Assembly (NCBI GenBank): GCA_000149265.1
Contig: CH000786.1
Span: 830,763-894,762 of the forward strand
Direction: 5' to 3'
DNA length: 64,000 nucleotides
From: Ciona savignyi
Lineage: Eukaryota; Chordata; Ascidiacea; Phlebobranchia; Cionidae
The notes beneath the pieces were generated by a model that saw only the letters and a list, made by a program, of their open reading frames with translations, was not told where the DNA came from and searched no databases. The translations under genes and the position numbers were made by a program. How positions within the stretch are numbered: position 1 is the first letter of the stretch; every line of letters begins with the position of its first letter. Below are positions 34,756-48,039 of this stretch, one piece after another.

Positions 34756-37700
34756 TTATGACGTCACCCACCCCACAATAATGAGAGCCATGCTTAGAAT
34801 CATGAATCCGGTCCCGAGAATAACGAGAACAAGGCACTGTGGAAAAAACGTAAAATTGGTTAAATTTATCTGTGGGTTTAGGGGATATCCCTTAAAACTG
34901 TGGGTTTAGGGGATTTTCCTAAGAAATATGGGTTAAATTTCCCTGAGGACTGTGGGTTCAAGAAATTTGCCCGAGAAATATGGGTTTAGGGGATTTCCCT
35001 TAGAACTGTGGGTTTAGGGGATTTCCTTTCAGAATATAGGTTAACGGGATTTTCCTAAGGTACACAGACGCCCACTAACATAACCCACAAAATACAATGT
35101 AGTTAGTGTTTTTAACTGGGGTTACCTATATTGTAATTTCGCGAACCTTCTAAAGGTTTTACATCACCACATACCAAGTGACGTCCGCTCCCATTAAAGG
35201 GGGTTCCCCTAACCGGCTTACCGATATTTTCTTGACTGAGCGCATGGGGCCCGGTCCGAGTCGCAGATAGAAGAGCGAGGGGAGTATAATCACTAACATG
35301 GAAGCGCAAGTCGCCCCTGCGAATCCGAACACCACTCTGATGGTCGGCACGAAAATCACCAGTATATTTGCTGTCGAATAATCGCCATTGTTTATTTGTG
35401 TGTATGACGTGACATTCACTTACTTGTTGTCAGAATAAGCAGCATTATGACGATGTGTCGCACCCATGAAAATGGTTTTCCTTCGAAGAAAAGCATTTCG
35501 ATCGACTTTCGAGCCTAGACAATAATACATTCAGCGTCATAGTGTTAGCATTGTGACGTGTTACTTACCGGATAATGCAACAATGGAGTCGAGAATATGA
35601 CGCAAACGAGCACCATTAGCCTTGAAATAAGAATAACTGCGTTTGTTGGATCATAAGCGCTGTACATGAGCAGCAACTCTGGACCGACAGCGCCTGTATG
35701 CGGGTAATTGTTAGTAGAAAATCAAACCACGAGTTGGCGCACCTACTGAAGAATGTGAGGTATCCGAAGATGGCGGAGAGGAAATAGAGAATGAAGACGT
35801 TCGCTATTGAAATGAGCGAGACTTTGAGCATTCTAGAATTGGTTGGATTGTGCAGTTCGGTGTAGATAGGAAGCACTGAGGCGTGGCATTGGAACGCGAA
35901 CACCATTGTTGGGATCGCGTATGCGCTCTACCAATAAAACCCATTGTGATGCAAGTATGGTGGAACAAAACACGCCACCTTCTCGTTCACGTCACATATT
36001 TGACGTCACACGTCTGAGTTTCGAGCCCGTGTTCGAATTCTTTGAAAATATCCGAAGTTCTGGAATGACATATTTCCGTTTCGTTCGTCATTGTGCTGTT
36101 CATTGTCGACGTGATCTCCGTCGCTAGGTGGTAACAGTGAGTAAGTGTGACGTCATAGTCTAAATACAACAACAATACCATTTTTTGGTGGCTCTGTGAC
36201 GTTAACATAGCCCATTGTCGTGTCGACATCGGATTGGACAGGGAACAATGAATTTCTCAGCGACAATCTAGAACGTGGTAAATACAGTTCCTGTAGTACT
36301 ATTACGTCACAGTACTTACAACACAAGTGAAGAATATCATACACAGCATCGCGAAGCCGCTGGTGTAGCCGAGGAAGCCGATGTTTCGTGCGGCAGCAAG
36401 CGGCATTATGACGATCACAGTTACCATTATCATGAGGATATCACCATTGAGGTACCAATCACTGCGGAAAATGTTGGCCACTATTAGCTACATGTTGGTG
36501 GATGGTAGATACAGATAGATGGGTTGGGTATGTATGTGGATTAATTTCCACATTGCACCTAAGGCCACTAACTCGCACTAAGTGCACAATTTTGCTTTTT
36601 TGGCTAACCACCAAAAAAAAAATACATTAGATACCCCAAATGAGATTAATTTCCACATTACACGTAGGGGTTTCGGTCTAAGACCATCAACTCGCGCTAA
36701 GCGCACAATTTTGCTAAGAAAAACATTCATATGGCATCCCGTGTCGACCGAATCATTTTAACTGTATCTTAATATTACCAAAAAGCTTTTAATTTAAGTT
36801 GACAAAGATTTGGTTAAAAGTGGTTCAGTTGTAAAAGGGTTCAATTACAAATGGGATCAACTGCAAAGGGATTTATTTAAGGGGGTTTAGTGGTAAGGAA
36901 TTTACAAAAAAAGCGGTTCAATTTATAACGGCTCTGCTGTTGGTTATTTACATTGTATAGGTTAAAAGAAAGGTTTAATTTTAAGGGGTACAATTACAGC
37001 ACTTAAAACTAGACATTTTGACACAATTAACTGAGTTAAAAAAAACACTTATTAGGGGCTAACGGGTCGGTTAAATATGTTCATTTACTGGGCTTTCAAC
37101 GGTTAAAGGACATAGTTGTAGTACTATAGTTTTTTTGTATAAAGGGGCACAATTGTAAGATGGTTCAGTTGTAAAGGGTTTAGGGGGTTTAGTTTTAAAT
37201 GATTAAAATGGTTCAGTTATTATTAAACTTGATTAGACAACGGACATTCCTTAATATACTTATGATTGAGTTATTGCAACATTCTTAAACGTAAGTTATA
37301 ACCAGGTAGATAACATGATACTAGGGTATTCCCCATGACGGGACAATAGAGGGGCTGGTACAATTGTCAGATCACATAGTGTACACAACCAGGAATGTGG
37401 AAGCGCTGGTAAACTGTGTTGACTACAATGGACACAGCTCAGTGGCAGTTCAATAAACAACTGGCTTGAGGCTAAGTCCATTGTACTTCGGCCAAAAGTT
37501 ACGATTTACTAGAGCCATGTCTCAATTGATGTCCGGCCGGCTATGAATGACATAACGTAGGATATGATATTACCACGCTATACGGTCGAACCTATGAATT
37601 AGAGATTGTGCAGAGTTTACTTTTTTAAATCTTTGGACATGCCCAAACACGATCATCCAGCTATTGACAAATTTGCAAGAATGCAAATAGGTATGTACTT

Positions 37701-38793
37701 TAAACCCTTTATGCAAAACTACTTACGATGCACATTCGTCTGCTCCTACAAGAACCCGAATCACTTCCGGCAATTCGTATTTTACTATGAAGAGGAAACT
37801 GCACATGGCTGCAAAGAAACCGAGTTAATCTCTCATCCATCGCTTCTTCGCCGATCCCGCCAAAACAAACACAAGTATGACGTCAAATATAAATTACTAC
37901 AAGCGGATGTAAAGTAAAGGTAGTCAGATTGTCACTGGCAAACAGGTTTTTAACCAAAATTATAAGTTGTGCTAAAAATAGTTTTTATCAAAGAAACCTT
38001 TACGCTCTATTGGTCTATTGTAAAACATGTGATGTATTATTGCGTCAGCATCAGCGCGGGAACGGTACCGGTGATGCTCGCACAAGGGACAAACACACAG
38101 GGGGGCACATGTGGTATGATTGATTCGCACAGATTGTCAAAAGCTAGATCCGGATCCACACACACCACACACCCACACACACATGAGTTCTTGAACCAGC
38201 TTTGGTTATTTTCTTATAGCTGTGCCGCACACTCATTCATGCTCCCAAAGAACCAAACGCAAGTCTATCGAGCAGCGTGTGTAGAGCTGGTATAAGTCGT
38301 CACCTCCTACGGTGTGGATGAATATGTTGAGTATCGTCACAACTTTCCCGCCAAGTCCGAACGCAGCGCGGCCAATGGCCTCGTAAGACGATATCCCGGT
38401 GTAATCGCACATCTCAACCAGCAGGCGAATGCTGTTGAACGCCAGCGCAGACACAGCTACCAGCATTGCCCTATGACGTCATAAACGTGTTTTATGATAA
38501 TGAATAGCTTGGGGATATACGTACGAGAAGAGTACAACACCAAGGTTGGCAGCAGCGTTAGCAAGACCGAGTATTCCGCTGCCCAATATGGCGTTCATTA
38601 AGTTGAATATGCACAAAGGCATAGATGCTGTCTTGCCCTCATACTGGCTCATACGCCTTTCCCTCAGCGCCGATTTCTCTTCCACACTTAATCTCGGCTT
38701 GTTGAACCTGGGATTGATCGACTATGAAAATCTATGTTTACGTCATAATGCACGTTGTTACCCCTTCTTGTATTTCATCTCCATCTTGCTCAT
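34756..38793 (-). CDS. SLC38-type amino acid transporter
   Basis: Twelve exons in transcript order: 38793-38762, 38707-38525, 38470-38304, 37808-37727, 36461-36320, 36267-36207, 36123-35996, 35927-35747, 35693-35569, 35514-35424, 35370-35222 and 34836-34756. All phases join, giving 473 residues and about eleven membrane segments. Landmarks of the sodium-coupled neutral amino acid transporters: FNLMNAILGSGILGLANAAA, TSYE-like SSYEAIGRAAFGLGGK, IVKYELPEVI, WYLNG, ARNIGFLGYTSGFAM, AYAIPTMVFAFQCHASVLPI, FLSAIFGYLTFFS, PLLHYPARKS, VPTIRVVFGFAGATCASM and LPSLFYL. The large loop between segments carries NST/NET glycosylation sites, as in the family. It transports glutamine and related amino acids in vertebrates; the exact paralogue (SLC38A1-A11) cannot be fixed by eye. 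Exon 38707 ends at a GTACGT donor and exon 35927 at GTAGGT. Confidence 0.88.
34849..35062 (+). repeat. Minisatellite of 27-30 bp in the last SLC38 intron
   Basis: About seven diverged units of ACTGTGGGTTTAGGGGATTT, CCCTTAGA and variants. It lies between the SLC38 exons at 34836 and 35222. Confidence 0.7.
36540..37230. repeat. Two short tandem families in an SLC38 intron
   Basis: 36540-36760 holds two copies of CCACATT(G/A)CAC...CTAAG...CACAATTTTGCT. 36810-37220 holds many imperfect GGTTCAGTTGTAAAAGGG/TTCAATTACAAA units of about 20-25 bp. No coding content. Confidence 0.5.
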
Positions 38794-41700
38794 CTTGAAT
38801 ATGAAGTCAAAACCTGAAGACTTGGCGGTAGGTAACAATCAATAATTATTACTAACAATACCTGCAGGAAGAGCTAAACAAAGTACAAGCTTGAACTACA
38901 ACTCTATTCTAATAGAACATGTCATAATACAATTTGTGCGTACAAAAACGATTGACACGTCACAGAGGCTGTTCCGAATCCGACACACGCTTCAGTGATC
39001 CCACTATGCCTATAGTTTCCGTTACTCGCTCTTCGTGACGTCACAATACGCTCTGTCTGTGGAAGGCTACAACTGCGTTTGTTACACATTAATCGCTGAT
39101 TCTTTGTTAACGCACAAGTTGTTGTTCCCAACGACCTTTTACCCGCCCTGCTTATTTTGCGATTAAAATTATGGCAAATATTTACGAGCCTATTACGTCA
39201 CAATGTATAATCAGCTTAATAATTGCCCGACTGCACAGTCTAGCGGTTTAGAACTGCATGACCAAACCGGTTCGTTAGTCTTTCTCTACTATGGCAATGC
39301 TTTACACATGTGTCCTTGGGCTGCACTTAATACAAAATGCTTGAACACAGTGGATTAGTGTCTTGAACAGCTGTATAACAACGAAAACCACCATTTGCGT
39401 TCCCCAATTCAATTCCTGTATTGCGTTGTGAGTAACACTTAGCTTCCTGCTTACCAGTCGAACTGGTGTTTTGGAGATTTTAATATAAAAACTAAAATTA
39501 AACGAAAGTAGGCTGAATACATTGATACGGTGAATTGACTGTTAAGAATTCTCGCTTTTTAAACTCTGCTGATCATTCTCGCGTTGAGTCTTGCCGCATA
39601 ACTCAATCAATTACTGAGTTATGCTGGTGGTTATTGGCACAACTACAGTCTGGGGCTTAGTTGGTTCTTGTACAGGGCGTATAGGCCATGTTTCCATATA
39701 CTCTCTGTTACGCGGACGTACCGTCCGACTGTGAGCTTGCACTCTCTAGAAATATGGCGTTTAACCATTTATTCTCCCTTTCTTCCAAATGCAAAATGAC
39801 CTTACAAAAAGGCTGTCAATCAAAATCTTGCCACAGGAAGTTTTAAATATTTTTTTAGTTTAAAATTAAGCTAGGATATGCAACCTAAACTCAAAACCCT
39901 CCAGCATATTGCTTAACAACTTGAAGCTGGTACCCCTCCGTATATCGGGAACAAGAAAAAGATAAAATATGCACAATCAACACTTTTATTTCACGAAGCA
40001 CTGCTCCAACAGCGCAAAAATTTACAACAAACGAGAATACCGGCGCTTGTTTTAGCACATGTTGCTTCTTAGTAAGATAACTTTGTTACTCAGCAAAATA
40101 ATCATTTCAAAAACATGAGTAAGAGGGTAGGTACCATTCGTTAGTTCCGCCGCACAAAGAAATCTATTAATTGGTTATACGCCATCTAAAGTATCAAACT
40201 TATGTTTACCGGATGGCGAGTGTGTGTGTTGTCCCGGTCTTACCAGGCACCGCCTGAACAGCGGATTAATGGGTTCTACCAAATTGAAAAAATGTGTAAA
40301 TCATACACAACACACTGCGATATCTCCGGTGGACGCAAGGTGATCTGACGATTGCCCGTACGACAACACCACTCGCGTTCGCCATTCATATGGATAACAG
40401 TATATTTATATAAAACAATGTTTGACACCAGTGGATCAAGGTCATTACTGGGGCTTGGTACAAACCAAACAAGACCACCAAAATAGTTTATTTAAATATT
40501 TTATTTCCTTAAAACAATAATTCTAATAACAATTTATCATAACATTACAAAACTGTAACAAAATCATCAGAAATTTCTAGATTTTAGAAACTTAGTGGAA
40601 AGGTCTTAGTGGCAGAGTGGCTTATAAGCTTCTAAAATCATTTTGCAAAAATAATAAAAGTATAAAACTGTAATTGTTCGTTTTATCTGTTGTCCAAAAT
40701 TTGTTACAACGCGTGTTTGGAAGATATCTGATCAAGTTAAAATTCGATCAGAAGTTATGAGTACGCCAACACAATTTATTGCTGTGTAATCACAAGGAAA
40801 TTTCCAATTTCCAACAAAGCTGACATGACAATTAATTACGAGTGGAGTGTCAGTGAAACAATGTATTAGCAAGAAAGTGCCAACCACGTGTTAACTACCA
40901 CTATTTAGCAAGCTTTTGTGACTGTACGCTATATGTTTCCATGGCTACACATCCACAGATGGTATCATATACATTTATAGTGATCATTGTTTGTTTCTGC
41001 AAGAATAAACTATTGACATTCCCGAGATACATGTTCACACTCCGCACTCATGTGTTTTAACGCCCTGAGTTTTGACTCACGATGTTCTAGTCATTATGGG
41101 TCTTTTTAAATCCAAAGGGAAAACATATATATATATATATAGGTCGGATTAGTCTGGTGGTTTAGTGCGTCGCCTTTCAGCCGAAGGGGTGCAGGTACGA
41201 AACTGGCAGCTGGTTGGTTGTGTCCTTGGGCAAAGCACTTAACGGATATTGCCTGAAACCAACGGATTAATGGATTATACTAAATTGATGGAACGTGTGA
41301 ATCATACACACCACACTGCAATAGCTTTGGTAACGCGACGGTGGGCACGATGTGGTCTGACGAATGCCCATGTGTTACCCCCTTGGTTTTCCCCTTTACG
41401 GGATAAACATAAATATCCTATTCTATCCTATATTGGTTTACTCTTTCCCTACAAACCGGAGAATGTAGATGGCGGTTTGGCCGATTATCGGCGTCGATTA
41501 TTCATTAAATATTTCAGGACTGGTTAGGATTATTCACATAAATTGTAAAAAAACATGTAGATGAATAAAATATATTAGAAGAAGGGCAAACGGACTCTAC
41601 ATTTTTTAAGTTCCACGGAAAATCTTTTAAAAAATCACAAGTAACTAGAGAGGTTCAACAACGTATGTGAAACCACTATTATTTTTAAAACCACTTGTGT

Positions 41701-44357
41701 ACGCTAAATTTTTTGCATGTAAAATATCTTATACAAAGTGTATAACGTTTGTTTTTGTAGGCTTAAACTATGGGTTCCTGAGTTACCAATTCAAACTTGA
41801 TATCCGTTCGACGGATTAGTATAATGGTATAGTGCGTCGCCTTTCAGTCGAAGGGTTGCTGGTCAACACTGATCGCTAACTAGTCGGTTGTGTCCTTGGG
41901 CAAGTCACTTAACGGACATTACCCGAACCCAGTGGATTAATGGGTTTTACCAATTTGAAGGAACATCTAAATCATACACAACACACTACAATAGCTCTGG
42001 TGACCCGACGGTGGACACGATGTGATCTGACGATTCAGTCAAGGCAAACAATGAAAATGCCAGTTAGTTTTCCTGAAAGTTTTAACCTGACCTCGATAAC
42101 GATAACGCGTTCTACTCAATGGCCTGACACCGGGCATGCGTTTCACGAGCGTGACGCAGAAAGAAACAAAGTTAAAAATAAATCAGAATGTAATCAAAAT
42201 GTGTTTCCTTCGGAATCAAATTCGGAATCCTAACCAGCACACCCATCGTTTACCTCGATTTTTGATTTTACCCAAAAAATTGGTTTGTGTTTAACCAATA
42301 ATAAATACCATTTTATTTCGCTTATAAAAAAAAACACAAATTTATGATAAATAGACACAAAGTGTAAATTCCAACGACATTTTGCAATTCCACGTAAACT
42401 AGTGATCAGTCATAGCTTATGTATGCTTTAAATAATAAGGTAAAAATGTTTAATCGAGTTAAATCTTCTGGTGGTGTTAGCTTATATATCCGATATATAC
42501 AACAACCGATATTTTTTGCTGGGAGAATTACTCACTTCATATTGTAAAAAAAAGTTGTATCCAAGTAAAATAAACTGGAAAAGGGATAAACGGACTCGAT
42601 ATACCGCAATATACCACGGGAATTCCGGTAAAAAATTAAATTTACAATTTACTATAGTGCACTATAACTACGTATATGACTCAGCTAAACATTTAAAACC
42701 AATACAAATCGCAAGTAAGTTTCAGTGCGAACAACAAAGATTCGGATACTTCATACCCACCATGAACCCTATTAAGGGAAACCCCCGACATTTAATCGCA
42801 CACAAACCAGTAATAAATCGGATATAACTCCCTATAGAATTAAATGAACTAATGAGTTAAACTTTTTAAAGTGTATATTTTTAATATGTAGTGAAAATTG
42901 TTGATAAATTACGCCAGGATAACTTCGACCATGCCCATCAAGCACATCTACCTTTTTCTCGCATTTTAGCTATTAAATTGTCGAAATACTTAGTTTTTCG
43001 AAATCTAAGAACAAAAAAGTACTATTTACTTTAAATTAAAAAATAAGATCCATTTCATAACAATCAAAAATACGTTAAAAAAGCCCTTAATAAATATAAA
43101 AAATGGACGTTTTATATTATTAGGAAAATGTATATATCAAGTTTTGATTGATAATTTAGGAAAAATGTGTTAAACACTTTGTATAAGATATACCAAGGGT
43201 AATGAGGTAGCCAGGGAACCCAGTCGTTTCTACATGAAAAAAGATATACACTTAACAGGGGTTTATGGCGATGGGTATCATACTTTTAATTAGGATAAAA
43301 TATTCTTGTTTATTCGAGTAAATGGGAAAACGCAAGGGCGTTAACACATGATGGGCAATCGTCAGATCACCTCGCGCTCACAGTCGGGTAACTAGAGCTA
43401 TTGCAGTGTGGTGTGCATGATTCAGACACACTTCAATTTAGTAAAACCTATTAATCCTCTAGGTTCAGGCAATGTGAAAGTGCCTTGCCCACTGATACAA
43501 CTAACTAGCTAGAGATTAGTTTCAAATCTTCAACCCTTCAGCTGAAAGACGACATACTAAACTACCAAACTAATCGGTAGTATTAAAGAATAAGTTTAAC
43601 ACTCTCTAGTTTTTTAACGAAATCCTCCAGTTGTTTTGAGTTGATTTGAGGGTTGATGGAACCGTTAATTGGTGGCAAAATTCCTGATCACAAACACTAC
43701 CGCAATTAGTTGTAAGCCAGCCATACTTTTGTACGTAATAATGCAAAGTGGAAATCAACATAAATCGTATTAAAACTTTTTAACTGACATCATGTGACAT
43801 AAGCCTTTTACGACGACGTTCTTTTGCGACGATTACGATTTCTATTTCTTTCTCTTTGTCCACTTTTATCCAGCTTGGTGCTTTATTTGTATATAATGGC
43901 AAATCATGTATAAAAACTTAAAACAGTTCACATTTTGATTTTACTCCTTTATTTTTTGTTTTAATGCGTTACGCTGGTAAAATGTCCAGTCACGAGGTCT
44001 TTGGAATAAACGTGGTTAAACTTCCAGGAATCTTAAATGGCATCCTCATATTTTTTTGTAACCGTGGGCAGGATAATTACTATCTTTGTTGTCAACAAAA
44101 ATCTACGTTAACTTATTGATTGTTGCACTGATTGGTGCATTTTGCTGACACCAAATCATATAAGCGCGCCCGCCTTAATCTAATTCACTGCAGTTACTAT
44201 TTACAATACTGGCATCTATTATTCAAATAAGCGATAAATTAACGATCGTGTGTCTAGGTAGTATGTTTGCCAACAAAAGACAGTGGGTAGCAATATTCAA
44301 TTTGTATTGCGTAAATCAATGCGGGTGCAAATATTGCTGCTTGGTGGTGTGGTTTCA
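38794..44357. other. Gene-poor stretch, mostly repeats
   Basis: No gene could be supported. It holds SINE-A copies at about 40235-40400 (plus, partial), 41140-41430 (plus), 41805-42035 (plus) and 43285-43585 (minus), and a TA run at about 41128. A 118-codon frame (42471-42827) is open but lacks an ATG start and family features. Part of it is echoed at 41555-41640, so it may be an old duplicated repeat. An inverted pair around ATCTTATACAAAGTGT (about 41727 and 43180) may mark a degenerate DNA transposon enclosing it. Confidence 0.5.
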
Positions 44358-44725
44358 CTACCATAATTTTGCTAAGTGACGGAAAAGATCTTGCTTTGGT
44401 GTCATAACATCATCCTCGGCTTCCAACAATGATGCGAGTTGAGCCAAATCTTCTACGGTTGGCATACCTTTATTCTTGGCATCTGTAATGAATATTTTTT
44501 ATAACAATCAAATTAATAAAATTGAAAAGGATCCAACAAGAAAGGATCTATACTATATGTAATGGCGAGAGAAGGAAACCATAATATACTTAATGTAGAT
44601 TTCATTGCACATAGGTTGACATAGCAGACACTTCACTTACTCCAATGAAAAGGAAAAATCGCAGACACTTCTTTACTGGCGAAGCAGAAAACAACAACAA
44701 GAACGACGAGTAGTTTGCGATCCAT
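44358..44725 (-). CDS. Secreted peptide precursor, copy 1
   Basis: Two exons, 44725-44641 and 44482-44358, give 69 residues. The first 22 form a classic signal peptide (MDRKLLVVLVVVFCFAS, then KEVSA). The rest starts IFPFHW and continues NAKNKGMPTVEDLAQLAS, an acidic LLEAEDD stretch and a tail TPKQDLFRHLAKLW. The intron is short (158 bp) and splits the Asn codon after FPFHW. A TATATA box lies at 44775-44780, about 50 bp upstream of the ATG. There are no cysteines after the signal peptide, no dibasic sites and no C-terminal Gly for amidation. A short hydrophobic N-terminal part plus an acidic segment recalls tunicate antimicrobial precursors, but I do not recognise the family. Three more intact copies follow. 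Confidence 0.75.
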
Positions 44726-45911
44726 CTTTGAGATAATTATCAGAGACTGTATACCCAAGAAGAATTACATTCAATATATACCTTCGCTTTTCCTGTCAAC
44801 CGGCTGGAAAGCGCTTTGATATCTTCCGTTCAATAATGCTAATATCTAACTGACACTTAATTGTGGAGAAAGAATATGTTACAGAGTACCCAATCGCCTT
44901 ACAATCGAAAGGTTGAAGGTGCGAAACTGGTCGCTAGCTAGTCAGTTGTGTCCTTGGGCAAGGCACTTTACGGACATTGCCTGAACCCAGCGGATTAATG
45001 GGTTCTACCAAATTGAAGGGACGTGTCTATCATACACAACACACTGCAATAGCTCCGGTAACCAGACGATGGGCGCGAGGTGATCTGACAATTGCCCGTG
45101 TGTTAACCCCCTTGGTTTTCCCATTCACGGGGATAAAGATGAATATCCTATCCTATCCTACCACCGGATGACCAACTGCTGGATCGATTAGTTGTGAGAA
45201 TGCGATTTAAAAACGCTCTCGCGGACAGAGCACTTCGTCATTGGGAAGATTGTGAATGTGATTTTGGAATGATACTGGATGTTAGGCTATACTTATCGAT
45301 ATGTTTAAATATAATAATTGTTTTCCGTGGCAAATAGTTTGGTGGGTTAGTGCGTCGTGTTTATGCCGAACGCATGCAGGTCCGAATGTGGCCGTTAGCT
45401 ATTCGGTTATCTAAAAGAACGCTTTAACTATACAAAACCAATGCAATAGCTTCGGGATCCGACGGTGGGTGCAAAGTTATCTTGTTTTGCTCGTGTGGTA
45501 GCGCCCCTGGCGTTTTCCCAATGTACATAAAATGTCCTATATGTGTTACCAAAAAGTAACTTTAAGTACTTACAGCTCGTCAAATTGATTGAAAAACGCA
45601 GCAGACTCTCATCCTTTTCCATCGATGGACGTTTTGTTAGCAGAAAAAATGGAAATTTCGGGGACTTATTTTTCAAAAAAGGGAAGTTATGGAAATCATG
45701 AATGCACTAAACGATTTTTCCTCCCAACTCCTGGGACAGACTTCCCATAGATTGTTTACTCTGTAGCATATTCTTTCTCCACAATAAAGTGCCAATTAGA
45801 TATTAGGATTATCAAACGGAAGATATCAAAGCGCCTACAGTCTGTTGCCGGGAAAAGCAAAGGTTTATATTGAACAGGATCCTTCTTGGCAATACGGTCT
45901 TTGATAATTAT
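44726..45911. repeat. Array palindrome 1, left arm cut by a SINE-A
   Basis: The left arm (44726-44890) starts at the copy 1 promoter. It is interrupted by a plus-strand SINE-A at about 44891-45163. After a loop carrying a decayed SINE-A (45330-45540), the inverted right arm runs from about 45580 to 45911. Confidence 0.6.
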
Positions 45912-46317
45912 GTAGGATTCACTCTCTTTTTTTGTTTATTTTTTGCGTTACGCTAGTAAAATGCCCAGTCACGAGTTCTTTGGAATAAACGTGTTAAATT
46001 TTTTAGGAATCCTAACTGCCATTCTCATATGGGCAGGAAGATTCTTATCTTTGTTGTCAAAAAAATCTACGTTAACTTATTGATTGTTGCACTGATGCAT
46101 TTTGCTGACACCAAATCATACAAGCGCGCCTGCCTTAATCTAATTCACTGCGGTTACTATTTACAATACTGGCATCTATTATTCAAATGAGTGATAAATT
46201 AACGATCCGCTGTCTAGGTAGTATGCGTGTCAACAAACGACTATGGTTAGCAATATTCAATTTGTATTACGCAAATTAATGCGGGTGCAAACATTGCTGC
46301 TTGGTAGTGCGGTTTCA

Positions 46318-46689
46318 CTACCAATAAAAAAGGCGAATAGCATCTTGCTTTGGTGACAAAACATCATCCTCGGCTTCCATCAATGGTGCGAGTTGAGCCA
46401 AATCTTCTACGGTTGGCATACCTTTATTCTTGGCGTCTGTAATGAAGATTTTAATAACAATCAATCAATTAAGTTGAAAAGGATCCAACAAGAAAGACAT
46501 TTCGTCAGGATCTATATTATATGTAATGGTGAGAGAAGTAGACCATAATATACTTGATGTAGATTTCATTGCACATAGGTTGACATAGCAGGCACTTCAC
46601 TTACTCCAATGAAAAGGAAAAATCGCAGACACTTCTTCACTGGCGAAGCAGAAAACAACAACAAGAACGACGAGTAGTTTGCGATCCAT
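46318..46689 (-). CDS. Secreted peptide precursor, copy 2 (divergent tail)
   Basis: Exons 46689-46605 and 46436-46318 give 67 residues. Signal peptide as in copy 1 but with SEEVSA at its end. The IFPFHW, NAKNKGMPTVEDLAQLA and EAEDDV parts are the same, with S to P and L to M changes. The tail differs: SPKQDAIRLFYW instead of TPKQDLFRHLAKLW, two residues shorter and still ending in Trp. Frame, splice sites and the TATA box (46741-46746) are intact. The changed tail with everything else conserved suggests that the C-terminus evolves fast or was swapped. Confidence 0.75.
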
Positions 46690-48039
46690 CTTTTTGAGAT
46701 AATTACCAGAGACTGTATACCCAAGAAGAATTCCATTCAATATATACCTTCGCTTTTCCTGTCAACCGGCTGGAAAGCGCTTTGATATCTTCCGTTCAAT
46801 AATGCTAATATCTAACTGGCACTTAATTGTGGAGAAAGAATATGTTACAGAGTACACAATTTATGGGAAGTCGGTCCCAGGAGCTGGAAGGAAAATCATT
46901 AGACGCATTAATGATTTCCATAACTTCCCCTTCTCGAAAGATGAGTCTCCGAAAATTTCAATTTTTTTTCTGCTAACAAACCGTCCATCGATGGAGAAGG
47001 ATGGAAGTCTGTTGCGTTTTTCAAATCATTTGACGAGATGTAAGTAAATATTGTTACTCATTGGTAACATGGATAGAAGATTTTTATCCCTGTGCATGGA
47101 AAACGTATAGGTCGCGTTAACCAATTGGCCACACAACCGTACAAAGATGAATTTCGTACAAAAATAATTATGTTAAACATTGCACAATGTAACCTAGTGG
47201 ATACTTGGTAACGATTAGCTCCAAATGTAGTTGGTCCCAATGTGATGATTACCCGTGTAGTGATACCTCTGTATTAGATATGTCGTACCACCGAATGATC
47301 AACTGCTGGATCGAATAGTTGTGAGAATGCGAATTAAAAACGCTTCTTCCGACAGCCCACTTCGTCATTTGGAACATTGTGAATGTGATTTTGGAATTAT
47401 ACTGGATGTTAGGCTATACTTTTCAACAATTTTAAATAATTGTATTCCGTGGAAAATAGTTTGGTTGGTTAGTGCGTCGTGTTTATGCCGAACGCATGCA
47501 GGTCCGAATGTGGCCGTTAGCTATTCGGTTATCTAAAAGAACGCTTTAACTATATAAAACCAATGCAATAGCTTGGGGATCCGACGGTGGGTGCAAAGTT
47601 ATCTTGTTTTGCCCGTGTGATAACACCCCTTGCGCTTTCCCGTGTACATAAAAATGTCCAATCTATGTTACCAAAGAGTACCATTATGTAGGCCTACTTA
47701 CAGCTCGTCAAATGGATTGAAAAACGCAACAGACTCCCATCCGTTTCCATCGATGGACGGTTTGTTAGCAGAAAAAATGGAAATTTCGGGGACTTATTTT
47801 TCAAAAAGGGGAAGTTATGGAAATCATTAATGCGCTTTATGATTTTTCCTCCCAACTCCTGGGACAGACTTCCCATTGGGTACTCTGTAACATATTCTTT
47901 CTCTACAATGAAGTGGCAATTAGATACCACGCTGGCCTATTAAACGGAAGATATCAAAGCGCCTCCAGTTTGTTGCCGGGAAAAGCGAAGGTTTATTTTG
48001 AATAGGATCCTTCTTGCCAATACCGTCTTCGATAATTAT
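46690..48039. repeat. Array palindrome 2, complete
   Basis: The left arm 46690-47045 and right arm about 47697-48039 are inverted copies. They share the TATA region, GATATCTTCCG, TGTGGAGAAAGAATATGTTA, the CCATCGATGG box and end at a GTAAGT donor-like site. The loop of about 650 bp contains a SINE-B head remnant and a decayed SINE-A. Confidence 0.7.

Noticed and set aside
37606-37917. 103-codon plus-strand frame
   Set aside because: It is the antisense shadow of the SLC38 exon at 37727-37808, which joins its neighbours in phase.
41249-42233. Two long frames over SINE-A copies
   Set aside because: Their N-terminal halves are SINE sequence read in frame. The non-repeat ends show no family features.
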